A stretch of 64,000 nt of DNA from the NCBI GenBank assembly GCA_030827595.1, contig JAURED010000001.1:12124-76123 (forward strand), read 5' to 3'. A program made the translations under genes and the position numbers. The notes under the pieces are model-generated. The model had not been told where the DNA came from. It was given only the letters and a program-made list of their open reading frames with translations, and ran no database searches. Shown one piece after another: positions 16,721-25,944 of the stretch; position 1 is the first letter of the stretch, and each line of letters starts with the position of its first letter. Source of the stretch: Burkholderiales bacterium. Lineage in GTDB: Bacteria; Pseudomonadota; Gammaproteobacteria; Burkholderiales; Methylophilaceae.

Positions 16721-17667
16721 ATGAGTTCGATCTGATAAATAAATACTTTAATTTTCCAAGCATATCTGCAGATCTTGGAATTGGAGATGACGCTGCTCTG
16801 ATCAATAAAAATAAAAATGAGTTTTATGCCATTTCGGTTGATACATTAAATCTCAATCACCATTTTACCAAGACATCTGATCCTTACTACTTGGGTTGGA
16901 AGTCACTAGCAGTGAATATTTCAGATATTGTTGCCATGGGAGGTATACCGAAATATGCCCTGCTGTCATTAACAATTCTTGAACCTGAGGATTCTTGGTT
17001 ATCAAAATTTGCAAAAGGGTTAAGAGCCTGTGCTAAAAAATATAATGTTGAGTTAATTGGTGGAGACACGAACAAAGGTTCCCCATCGATCTCAATTACC
17101 ATCATAGGCGATGTCTTAAAAAAAAATGTACTTCGCAGAGATCAGGTACAAATCAATGATGAAATTTGGTTAACAAACGAAGTGGGATATGCTGCGCTTC
17201 ACTTTCAGTACGATAGTATCCCTCAAAAAAATAGGCAAACCATTTCAAACTGCTTAAAAAAAAGTGCTCATGAAGGTTTTGTTAAGCCCATGCCTCCTTT
17301 AGGCTTTATTCAAAAAGCAAAAAGTTTGATTCACGGCGCAATTGACTTATCCGATGGATTAGCTGGTGATTTACAACACATCACATTAAAAAATGGTTTT
17401 GGAGCAAAGATTAATATTGATAAAATTCCCATGCATAAATGGTTTAGAGAAAATAATTTTTACGAATTAGCGTTAACTGGGGGTGAAGATTATCAAATTT
17501 TATTCACTGCTCCTAAAAAAAATAACAATAAAATCAATAGTTTATTAAAAAAATTTTCAATGAAAGGGGCAATGATTGGTCATGTGTCTAATAAAAAAAG
17601 CATTCAGTATGAGCTAGATGGTCAGCCATTTTATTTAAGTAAGGATGGGTTCAGACACTTTGGTTAA
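16717..17667 (+). CDS. thiL: Thiamine-monophosphate kinase
   Basis: Phosphorylates thiamine monophosphate to the active coenzyme thiamine diphosphate. GIGDDAALI (21-29), DTLNLNHHF, GWKSLAVNISDIVAMGG, the GGDTNKG loop and AIDLSDGLAGDL are the metal- and ATP-binding motifs. At 316 residues it is normal. It starts within the mog stop (ATGA) and overlaps pgpA by 23 bases; the thiL-pgpA pair is widely conserved. Confidence 0.95.
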   Translation: MNEFDLINKYFNFPSISADLGIGDDAALINKNKNEFYAISVDTLNLNHHFTKTSDPYYLGWKSLAVNISDIVAMGGIPKYALLSLTILEPEDSWLSKFAKGLRACAKKYNVELIGGDTNKGSPSISITIIGDVLKKNVLRRDQVQINDEIWLTNEVGYAALHFQYDSIPQKNRQTISNCLKKSAHEGFVKPMPPLGFIQKAKSLIHGAIDLSDGLAGDLQHITLKNGFGAKINIDKIPMHKWFRENNFYELALTGGEDYQILFTAPKKNNNKINSLLKKFSMKGAMIGHVSNKKSIQYELDGQPFYLSKDGFRHFG

Positions 17668-18133
17668 TAAGAAATTTTTATGCTCAAACTTTTGGCATTT
17701 TATCGCTTTAGGATTCGGCTCAGGGCTTTCAAAAATTGCGCCTGGTTCTTTCGGAACCTTGATGACTTTTGTGTATTTTTTTATGATACATAAACTTGAT
17801 TTTCAGCTTCAATGCCTCATCTATATCTTGTTATTCTGGTTAAGCTATATCAGTACACAAAAAACTCTTATTAATCTCAACGTCAAAGATCCTTCTTGTA
17901 TTGTGATTGATGAAATTATTGCATTTCTATTTGTGTTGATCTGGTTACCATTCAATCCTTATTTGTTTTTTATCGCTTTTATTCTTTTTCGCTTATTTGA
18001 TATTATCAAACCATGGCCCATAAACCTTCTAGAAAAATTACCTGGTGCCTGTGGAGTCATTGCAGATGACATGGGAGCTGCATTAGCAACCCTAATCCTT
18101 ACATTATTAATCAATATTTATGTCTTCGCTTAA
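17645..18133 (+). CDS. pgpA: Phosphatidylglycerophosphatase A
   Basis: Inner-membrane phosphatase that makes phosphatidylglycerol from its phosphate precursor. Three or four membrane segments are visible. The family motifs are GSGLSKIAPGSFGTL (about 26-40), IVIDEIIAF and FRLFDIIKPWPI; ADDMGAA near the end is the conserved acidic site. At 162 residues it is standard. An AAGG lies directly in front of the ATG inside the end of thiL. Confidence 0.93.
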   Translation: MGSDTLVNKKFLCSNFWHFIALGFGSGLSKIAPGSFGTLMTFVYFFMIHKLDFQLQCLIYILLFWLSYISTQKTLINLNVKDPSCIVIDEIIAFLFVLIWLPFNPYLFFIAFILFRLFDIIKPWPINLLEKLPGACGVIADDMGAALATLILTLLINIYVFA

Positions 18134-18608
18134 ACTTGAGAGAATAGCTGCTAAATTTTTAAATCATCAAGTGAAACTTGTACTTGCAGAATCATGTACG
18201 GGGGGTTTAGTCTCTAAAACCTTCACGGATATTCCAGGTTCATCCGCATGGTTTGATTCTGGATTTGTCACTTATAGCAATAATTCAAAAATCAATTTAC
18301 TCAAAGTAAGCCCAAATATATTAGAAAAATTTGGAGCCGTTAGTCAAGAAATTGCTAATGCAATGGCCTTGGGCGCTGAAGCAAACTCGAATGCTAATTT
18401 TTCGATAGCAATTACGGGAATCGCCGGCCCTGGAGGTGGTACAAAGTCAAAACCTGTGGGCACAGTTTTTATTAGTTTTGTTTATCAAAAAAAGATTATT
18501 CATGAATATCATCTGAGCTTATCAGGAACTAGAGAAGAAATTCGAATGGGAACATTAAATTTTATTATCAGTGAGCTAGATAAACTTACTTTTAATATTC
18601 AAATATGA
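18120..18608 (+). CDS. pncC: Nicotinamide-nucleotide amidohydrolase (CinA C-terminal domain)
   Basis: Deamidates nicotinamide mononucleotide to nicotinate mononucleotide in pyridine-nucleotide recycling. It is the stand-alone CinA C-terminal domain, 162 residues, with ESCTGGLVSKTFTDIPGSS near residue 23, the DSGFVTYSN strand and AGPGGGTKSKPVGTV. The N-terminal MoCF-like domain of full CinA is absent. It overlaps pgpA by 14 bases and precedes recA by 44 bases, the common cinA-recA order. Confidence 0.93.
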   Translation: MSSLKLERIAAKFLNHQVKLVLAESCTGGLVSKTFTDIPGSSAWFDSGFVTYSNNSKINLLKVSPNILEKFGAVSQEIANAMALGAEANSNANFSIAITGIAGPGGGTKSKPVGTVFISFVYQKKIIHEYHLSLSGTREEIRMGTLNFIISELDKLTFNIQI

Positions 18609-18652
18609 AATAATTACAAGTCAAATTCACAAATTACTGAAAGTTAAACACA

Positions 18653-19688
<1,036 letters not shown>

Positions 19689-19708
<20 letters not shown>

Positions 19709-20147
19709 AGCAGACAAAAAATTAAGGAATCGTGCACTCTATTATCTTGCCAAAAGAGAATATAGTTTCCATGAATTAGTAAATAAAACTCTTAACTATG
19801 CTGAAGAACTGGGTTTAAATAAAAAGGATTGTGAATTTATTATAAGTAAACTAAGAGAACAAAATCTGCAATCAGATCAGCGATTTTGTGAATCTTACAT
19901 TAACTCGAAAAAAAATAAATTTGGTGCCCAAAAAATTGTTTTTGAATTAACGCAAAAAGGAGTGAGTGAGGATCTTGTAGCAACTTTTATAGGCGAATTA
20001 GTAAACAATGAATATGATTTAGCTTTACAAGTCTGGAACAAAAAGTATTCTCATGTAACACAAGATATTAACGAAAAAGCAAAACAAATTCGATTTATGC
20101 AAAGTCGAGGGTTTAGTTTTGAAACTATAAAAAAAATTATTAAATGA
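19689..20147 (+). CDS. recX: Regulatory protein RecX
   Basis: Binds the RecA filament and limits recombinase activity. It has 152 residues of three-helix repeats: [19 protein letters not shown] at the N-terminus, [21 protein letters not shown] in the middle and [17 protein letters not shown] at the end, the typical RecX blocks. The ATG at 19689 overlaps the recA reading frame by 20 bases, and alaS begins in its stop (ATGA), so expression is tied to recA. Confidence 0.92.
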
Positions 20148-22765
20148 AACAATTAACCAGCAACGAAATTAGACACATTTTTCTCGAGTTCTTTAAAGAA
20201 AAAAACCATACCATTGTATCCTCGAGTAGCTTGGTCCCTCATAATGACCCAACACTCCTGTTCACCAATGCCGGGATGAATCAATTTAAAGATTATTTTC
20301 TGGGCCAACAAAAACCAAAATTTTTAAGAGCCGCAACAAGTCAAAAATGTGTACGTGCCGGAGGAAAACATAACGACCTTGAAAATGTTGGCTACACTGC
20401 GCGGCATCATACTTTTTTTGAGATGTTGGGTAACTTTAGTTTTGGTGATTATTTTAAAAAAGAAGCAATTGTTTTCGCCTGGGAACTTTTAACGGAGAAA
20501 TTCCATATCCCAGCCAATAAGCTTCTAGTAACTGTATATCATGAAGACGAAGAAGCATTTGACATTTGGAAAAATACCATCAACCTTCCCCATGAAAAAA
20601 TAATAAAAATTGGGGATAAATCTGACAAATATATTTCAGATAACTTCTGGATGATGGGGGATACAGGTCCATGTGGACCATGTAGTGAAATTTTCTTTGA
20701 TCATGGCTCAGAGATTCCTGGAGGTCCCCCAGGGAGCGAAAATGAGGATGGTGATCGATTTATTGAGATCTGGAACTTGGTATTTATGCAATTTAACCGA
20801 AAAGAAGATGGGACAATGGAGCTGCTTCCAAAACCTTCTGTTGATACCGGAATGGGTCTCGAACGAATTTCTGCTGTGCTTCAATCCGTACATTCTAATT
20901 ATGAGATTGATTTATTCCAAAGCCTTATTAAACATGCAGCAAAAACACTGGGCGTAAAAGATCATTTACTACCGTCATTAAAAGTCATCGCGGATCATGT
21001 TCGCTCGATTACATTTTTAATTAATGACGGAGTCCAGCCATCAAATGATGGTCGAGGTTATGTCCTCCGAAGAATAATGCGTCGAGCTATACGACACGGT
21101 TATAAGCTTGGAGCACAATCTCCTTTTCTAGCATCTATAATTCATAGTGTCGCTGAGAATATGAATGAAGCTTATCCAGAATTAAGTATAAACATAAAAA
21201 AAATACAAGCGATCACGGCTCAGGAAGAAGATAAATTTTTTGAAACCATTGCCAATGGTATGGAATTAGTAGATCGTGAAATCATCAGATTAAAAACAGA
21301 AAAATTAACCCAATTTGATGGTGAAATAGCTTTTAAATTACATGATACATATGGATTTCCAATTGATCTAACTGCAGATATTTGTCGAGAAAACGACATC
21401 ACCATTGATCAAAAAGTATTTGATCAAGAAATGGAAAAACAAAAAAATCAAGCAAAAAGTGCAAATAACTTTAAAGCCTCTGTTCAAATAAAAATTGATA
21501 AAGAGCCAACCGTTTTTCATGGATATTCAGATATTAAGACAGAGTCATCTATAGAAGCCATCATTGTAGATGATAATTTGGTGAATGAAATTAGTGGTAA
21601 CCAGTTATGTGGCATAGTTGTCAATAACACACCTTTCTATGCTGAATCTGGAGGTCAAGTTGGTGACGTTGGCGAAATTTTTAATGATCAAATGATATTT
21701 ACAGTTTCCGATACCCAAAAACTCCCGAATGGAGTAGTTGTTCATATGGGTCAGATCACCCAAGGTCATATTCAGCTCTCTGACAAAGTGACCTGTGCGG
21801 TTAATGCAAAAAGGAGAGATTCTATAAAAAGAAATCACTCCGCAACACACCTATTACATAAGGCCCTTAAGTCTGTTTTAGGTGATCATGTTGAACAAAA
21901 GGGATCTCTGGTAGATGAATTTAAAACAAGATTTGATTTCTCTCACTCCGGTCAAATGACTTTTGAACAACTATGCAAAGTGGAATCTCTGGTTAATGAA
22001 GAAATACTTAAAAATAATTCTACACAAGCAGAAATTATGCCAATTGAAGTTGCAAAAAAAAGCGGGGCAATGATGCTTTTTGGAGAAAAATATGATGATA
22101 ATGTTCGCGTATTAACCATTGGTAACAGCAAAGAATTATGTGGAGGAACGCATGTAACCGCTACAGGGGACATTGGACTTTTTAAAATAATTTCTGAAAA
22201 TGGAATATCGTCTGGAGTCAGAAGAATTGAGGCTACGACCGGGTTTAATATTTTAGAATTATTGAATAAACAAGATTCATTATTAAATCTATCAGCTAAG
22301 GAATTAAAAACATCTAAAGAAGAATTATCCATAAAAATTAAACAAGTTGTTGATCAAATTAAAGACCAAGAAAAACAAATTAATCTCTTAAAACAGAAAA
22401 TTACGAATAATTCAAAAAGTGACCTAATAAATCAAGTTGAAATAATTAAAGGAAATAAAGTTTTAATTGCTAGGCTTGACGCCATTGAAACTCCTCAACT
22501 GCGCACCTTGATTGACAATCTTAAAGAGGGGATTGGTTCTGGAATTATAATTTTAGCTTCAACTGTTGATGAAAAAATAAATATTGGTGTAGGTATTACA
22601 AAAGATATTACTAATCAGTATCATGCTGGTAAAATAGCAAGCCAAATTGCTGAAATGGTTGATGGAAAAGGTGGAGGAAAACCAGAAATGGCAATGGCAG
22701 GGGGGCATAACATTAAACAACTTCCCAAAGCACTAGAACACATTAAAGAAATTTTAAATACATGA
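20144..22765 (+). CDS. alaS: Alanyl-tRNA synthetase
   Basis: Class II synthetase with a built-in editing domain. The N-terminal catalytic domain has LFTNAGMNQFKDYFLG and RHHTFFEMLGNFSFGDYF. The editing domain shows HSATHLLHKAL, and the zinc motif completes with CGGTH. The C-terminal coiled coil and C-Ala domain end with GGGKPEMAMAGG. At 873 residues it is full length. It overlaps recX and lysC by 4 bases each; recA-recX-alaS is a common betaproteobacterial cluster. Confidence 0.97.
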   Translation: MKQLTSNEIRHIFLEFFKEKNHTIVSSSSLVPHNDPTLLFTNAGMNQFKDYFLGQQKPKFLRAATSQKCVRAGGKHNDLENVGYTARHHTFFEMLGNFSFGDYFKKEAIVFAWELLTEKFHIPANKLLVTVYHEDEEAFDIWKNTINLPHEKIIKIGDKSDKYISDNFWMMGDTGPCGPCSEIFFDHGSEIPGGPPGSENEDGDRFIEIWNLVFMQFNRKEDGTMELLPKPSVDTGMGLERISAVLQSVHSNYEIDLFQSLIKHAAKTLGVKDHLLPSLKVIADHVRSITFLINDGVQPSNDGRGYVLRRIMRRAIRHGYKLGAQSPFLASIIHSVAENMNEAYPELSINIKKIQAITAQEEDKFFETIANGMELVDREIIRLKTEKLTQFDGEIAFKLHDTYGFPIDLTADICRENDITIDQKVFDQEMEKQKNQAKSANNFKASVQIKIDKEPTVFHGYSDIKTESSIEAIIVDDNLVNEISGNQLCGIVVNNTPFYAESGGQVGDVGEIFNDQMIFTVSDTQKLPNGVVVHMGQITQGHIQLSDKVTCAVNAKRRDSIKRNHSATHLLHKALKSVLGDHVEQKGSLVDEFKTRFDFSHSGQMTFEQLCKVESLVNEEILKNNSTQAEIMPIEVAKKSGAMMLFGEKYDDNVRVLTIGNSKELCGGTHVTATGDIGLFKIISENGISSGVRRIEATTGFNILELLNKQDSLLNLSAKELKTSKEELSIKIKQVVDQIKDQEKQINLLKQKITNNSKSDLINQVEIIKGNKVLIARLDAIETPQLRTLIDNLKEGIGSGIIILASTVDEKINIGVGITKDITNQYHAGKIASQIAEMVDGKGGGKPEMAMAGGHNIKQLPKALEHIKEILNT

Positions 22766-23982
22766 GCCTGATTGTACAAAAATATGGAGGCACTTCTGTT
22801 GCCAATCCGGAACGTATTAATGCGGTTGCCGATCGCGTTAAACGCTTCGTGGATAAAGGTCACAAAGTCGTGGTGGTGGTATCTGCAATGTCTGGAGAGA
22901 CCAATAAGTTGCTTCAGTTCATTAGTGATGTCAATAAAAAACCGGATCCTAGAGAATCTGATGTAGTTTTATCTACTGGAGAGCAAGTTACCATAGGTTT
23001 AACAGCATTGGCTATTCAAGCTCGGGGGGTAAAAGCTAAAAGTTACACCGGGGCTCAAGTTAAGATCCTTACAGACAACGCCCACTCTAAAGCTCGAATA
23101 ATTAATATTGGCACTGAGAATATTCGAAAGGATTTAGATAGTGGTTATGTATTAGTCATTGCTGGATTTCAGGGCGCTGATGAGCAAGGAAATATCACAA
23201 CACTAGGAAGAGGCGGCTCTGATACAACTGCAGTTGCAATTGCTGCTGCATTGGGTGCGGATGAATGTCAAATATATACAGACGTAAATGGTATTTATAC
23301 CACTGACCCAAGAGTTGTGTCTAATGCGAGAAAATTAAAGTCAATTACATTTGAAGAAATGTTAGAAATGGCAAGTCTTGGCTCAAAAGTTTTGCAAATA
23401 CGATCCGTCGAATTTGCTGGTAAATACAAAGTTAATTTGCGAGTTCTCTCAAGTTTTGAAGAAGATGGTGAGGGAACTATTATTACATATGAGGAAAGTC
23501 ATAAAATGGAAGATCCAATAATTTCAGGAATAGCTTTTAATCGTGATGAGGCTAAAGTAACCGTGGAAAGTATTCCAGATAAACCAGGAATTGCATATCA
23601 AATTCTTGGGCCAATTGCGGAACAGAATATTGATGTGGACATGATCATTCAGAATATTGGGCATGATGGACTGAATGATTTTACCTTTACAGTAAATAAA
23701 ACTGAATTGGATAAAACAATTGAGATCTTAGAAAACATGAAAGATCATTTAGGTGCTAAAACAATTATTGGTGACTCAAACATTGCTAAACTTTCTCTTG
23801 TAGGCGTTGGAATGAAATCACATGTTGGTGTGGCAAGCAAGATGTTTAGAACACTATCCGAGGAAGGTATTAATATCTCAACCATATCCACCAGTGAGAT
23901 TAAAATATCTATTCTCATTGAAGAAAAATCTCTAGATGCCGCAGTTCAATCTCTTCATAAAGCATTTAACTTAGATCAATGA
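22762..23982 (+). CDS. lysC: Aspartate kinase
   Basis: First enzyme of the aspartate family (lysine, threonine, methionine). The kinase domain starts with VQKYGGTSVANPERI, followed by GRGGSDTTAVAIAAALGA (about 150-167) and YTDVNGIYTTDPR. The C-terminal 150 residues hold two ACT domains (IPDKPGIAYQILGPIAE and GVGMKSHVGVASKMF), so allosteric feedback by lysine and/or threonine is expected. At 406 residues it is the monofunctional type. It supplies dapA at 48 kb. tRNA-Ser follows 44 bases later. Confidence 0.96.
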   Translation: MSLIVQKYGGTSVANPERINAVADRVKRFVDKGHKVVVVVSAMSGETNKLLQFISDVNKKPDPRESDVVLSTGEQVTIGLTALAIQARGVKAKSYTGAQVKILTDNAHSKARIINIGTENIRKDLDSGYVLVIAGFQGADEQGNITTLGRGGSDTTAVAIAAALGADECQIYTDVNGIYTTDPRVVSNARKLKSITFEEMLEMASLGSKVLQIRSVEFAGKYKVNLRVLSSFEEDGEGTIITYEESHKMEDPIISGIAFNRDEAKVTVESIPDKPGIAYQILGPIAEQNIDVDMIIQNIGHDGLNDFTFTVNKTELDKTIEILENMKDHLGAKTIIGDSNIAKLSLVGVGMKSHVGVASKMFRTLSEEGINISTISTSEIKISILIEEKSLDAAVQSLHKAFNLDQ

Positions 23983-24011
23983 TTGGGATCTAGCTTAATT
24001 TCATTTAGAAT
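23983..24011 (+). promoter_or_regulatory. Promoter of tRNA-Ser
   Basis: TTGGGA (23983-23988) and TAGAAT (24006-24011) are spaced by 17 bases and end 15 bases before the mature tRNA-Ser, directly after the lysC stop codon. Confidence 0.5.
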
Positions 24012-24026
24012 ATAGTTTAAAAATTA

Positions 24027-24120
24027 GGAGAGCTGGCCGAGTGGTCGAAGGCACTTCCCTGCTAAGGAAGCATACGGGTTTAAGCCTGTATCGAGGGTTC
24101 GAATCCCTCGCTCTCCGCCA
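24027..24120 (+). tRNA. tRNA-Ser (anticodon GCT)
   Basis: The acceptor stem GGAGAGC pairs with GCTCTCC, followed by G and an encoded CCA. The anticodon loop is CTGCTAA between CTTCC and GGAAG, giving GCT, which reads AGC/AGU serine codons. A long variable arm, as in class II tRNAs, and the TTCGAAT T-loop are present. The total is 94 bases. Confidence 0.97.
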
Positions 24121-24143
24121 TTTTTATATCAAGGGAGACCCAG

Positions 24144-24653
24144 ATGCAACAGCCAATGTATGACTTATCCGTACCAATGATCATCAAAATGCTTGAAAAT
24201 TTGATAAACATATTAAATAAAGCTCAGAGATTTGCTGATAAAAAAAAATTTGACAGTGTTATTTTTGTTGAAAGCCGTCTGATTGCAGACATGTACCCCT
24301 TATCTCGTCAAATTCAGATTGGTACTGACATGGTCAGAAAAGGAATAGGAAGACTTGCCAATAAAAAATTTCCTAACTACCAAGATAATGAAAAAACAAT
24401 AAAACAATTACAAAACCGCATTACGAAAACTATTAATTTCTTAAAAAAAATTAAACCAAAAGACATGATAAATTCTGAAAATAAACCCATCGAATTTTCT
24501 ATTCGTGAGCATAAATTTTCCTTTAGTAATGGCGAAGATTATTTAAAAAGATGGATTCTTCCTCATTTCTTTTTTCATATGACCACCGCCTATAATATTC
24601 TTAGAATGAACGGGGTTAATCTTGGAAAATGGGATTACACAGGAAAGTTTTAA
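24144..24653 (+). CDS. DUF1993 family protein
   Basis: A cytosolic helical protein of 169 residues that matches the DUF1993 family: YDLSVPMIIKMLENL at the N-terminus, DMYPLSRQIQIGTDMVRKG around residue 48 and FFFHMTTAYNILRMNGVNLGK at the C-terminus. The fold resembles the DinB-like four-helix bundle, but no function is known. A strong ribosome site (AAGGGAGA) lies before the ATG. It opens the accessory stretch after tRNA-Ser, and its stop overlaps the start of the lipoprotein gene (TAATG), so the two are probably co-translated. Confidence 0.82.
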   Translation: MQQPMYDLSVPMIIKMLENLINILNKAQRFADKKKFDSVIFVESRLIADMYPLSRQIQIGTDMVRKGIGRLANKKFPNYQDNEKTIKQLQNRITKTINFLKKIKPKDMINSENKPIEFSIREHKFSFSNGEDYLKRWILPHFFFHMTTAYNILRMNGVNLGKWDYTGKF

Positions 24654-25738
24654 TGTATTTAAAAGGATTAATATTATTTTTTAGTCTGTTGTTAATTAGC
24701 TGTAGTCAATTTGGGCCTGATTTTATGAAAGCAGGCAGAAATGAATATAACAAAGTATTGGCGCAGACAGATGACGAGGAAATTTTATTAAATTTAATCC
24801 GTCTTCGATATGCCGATAATCCCACTTTTTTAAAAGTCAGCAGCGTATCAACTGCATTTAACTGGAAAGAGGGTTTTGGAATTAATGGCTCGATTTTTGA
24901 TGGGGCTACGACATCAAATAACGTCGGAGTTCGAGGTAATACAGAATACATCGAAAAACCAACCATCACTTATTCGCCATTGTCAGGAGCAGATTTCGTA
25001 AAAAATGTCTTAACCCCAGTCGACCACGAAGTAATTTTATTGCTAGCTCGATCTGGGTGGAGTATTGAACGTATCCTAAGATTAACGGTAAACCGCATTA
25101 ATAATATCAATAATGCATCAGAAGCCTCTGGTCCAACCCCATCTGAGGCCCCAGAATTTGATGAATTCATTCAATTATCAAAAGATTTTAGAGATTTGCA
25201 AAAGACATCTAAGATCACCCTTGGCTATCAACTTGAAGGTAACCCAGACGAATTGGCTTTATTAATTCAGAAAGACTATAGAAATGATCCAATGGTAAAT
25301 CGCCTTTTAAATGATCTTAAAATTGAAACCAAAAACAATATCATCCCAATTACTAAAAACTATTTTGATTCAACGCAAAATTCAAAAATACAACTTGAAT
25401 CTCGCTCTCTAGCGGGTATACTTTTTTTCCTTTCCCATGGAGTTGAGGTACCCACTGATGACATTGCAAATGGAAGAGTAACCGTTACCAAAAATAAAAA
25501 TGGCGAAATCTTTGATTGGCAAAAAGTGCTTGATGGATTATTTACAGTTTACACCTCAAAAAATCCTCCAGAACAGGCCACTATAGCTGTTGAATATCGA
25601 GGTAATTGGTTTTATATAAAAGACAATGATATGCAAAGCAAATATACCCTCATGTTACTCAATCAAATTTCTGCTCTCCAGTCAGGAAAAATAGAAAAAT
25701 CTGGCCCTATTTTAACGCTTCCCGTATCGAGCAACTAG
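24653..25738 (+). CDS. Unrecognised lipoprotein
   Basis: I do not recognise a named family. The 361-residue product has a lipoprotein signal peptide ending in LLISC, with C17 as the lipid site. The mature part starts with an asparagine/tyrosine-rich segment and EEILLNLIRLRYADNPTFL (about 41-59), then a long polar body and a C-terminal domain with VEYRGNWFYIKDNDMQSK. No catalytic motif is visible. The ATG at 24653 is preferred to the frame start at 24629 because it leads straight into the signal peptide. It overlaps the DUF1993 stop by 1 base. A pair of tRNA-Arg genes follows 36 bases later. Confidence 0.75.
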   Translation: MYLKGLILFFSLLLISCSQFGPDFMKAGRNEYNKVLAQTDDEEILLNLIRLRYADNPTFLKVSSVSTAFNWKEGFGINGSIFDGATTSNNVGVRGNTEYIEKPTITYSPLSGADFVKNVLTPVDHEVILLLARSGWSIERILRLTVNRINNINNASEASGPTPSEAPEFDEFIQLSKDFRDLQKTSKITLGYQLEGNPDELALLIQKDYRNDPMVNRLLNDLKIETKNNIIPITKNYFDSTQNSKIQLESRSLAGILFFLSHGVEVPTDDIANGRVTVTKNKNGEIFDWQKVLDGLFTVYTSKNPPEQATIAVEYRGNWFYIKDNDMQSKYTLMLLNQISALQSGKIEKSGPILTLPVSSN

Positions 25739-25765
25739 TTAATCTATGTGTTTTAAGGATATAAT
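25736..25765 (+). promoter_or_regulatory. Promoter of the tRNA-Arg pair
   Basis: A perfect TATAAT at 25760-25765 is followed by a GC-rich discriminator (ACGGGTGACG) just before the tRNA, the form typical of stringently controlled stable-RNA promoters. The -35 is weak (TAGTTA at 25736-25741, 18-base spacer) and overlaps the lipoprotein stop codon. Confidence 0.5.
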
Positions 25766-25774
25766 ACGGGTGAC

Positions 25775-25851
25775 GCGCCCGTAGCTCAGCTGGATAGAGT
25801 ACTTGGCTACGAACCAAGGGGTCAGGAGTTCGAATCTCTTCGGGCGCGCCA
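25775..25851 (+). tRNA. tRNA-Arg (anticodon ACG)
   Basis: 77 bases with encoded CCA. The acceptor GCGCCCG pairs with CGGGCGC. The anticodon loop between CTTGG and CCAAG is CTACGAA, giving ACG (ICG after deamination), which reads CGU, CGC and CGA. This is the standard bacterial tRNA-Arg. A near-identical copy follows after 13 bases. Confidence 0.96.
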
Positions 25852-25864
25852 TTTAAATCTGTCT

Positions 25865-25941
25865 GCGCCCGTAGCTCAGCTGGATAGAGTACTTGGCTTC
25901 GAACCAAGTGGTCAGGAGTTCGAATCTCTTCGGGCGCGCCA
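25865..25941 (+). tRNA. tRNA-Arg (anticodon TCG), near-duplicate of the upstream gene
   Basis: Identical to the preceding tRNA-Arg except for two bases: anticodon position 34 (A to T, loop CTTCGAA) and one variable-loop base (G to T). The anticodon is therefore TCG, cognate to CGA. All stems and the CCA end are intact. The 13-base spacer has no room for a promoter, so it is probably cut from a common precursor with the first copy. Confidence 0.93.
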
Positions 25942-25944
25942 AAT

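Noticed and set aside
21952..22332. A 126-codon minus-strand frame inside alaS
   Set aside because: It is antisense to a strongly conserved coding region (editing domain) and shows no own start signals or recognisable domain.
25707..25907. A 66-codon minus-strand frame across the tRNA-Arg pair, with a repeated EEIRTPDPLVRSQVLYPAELRA-type peptide
   Set aside because: It is the antisense of the tRNA genes. This peptide type is a known annotation artefact from translated tRNA-Arg repeats.
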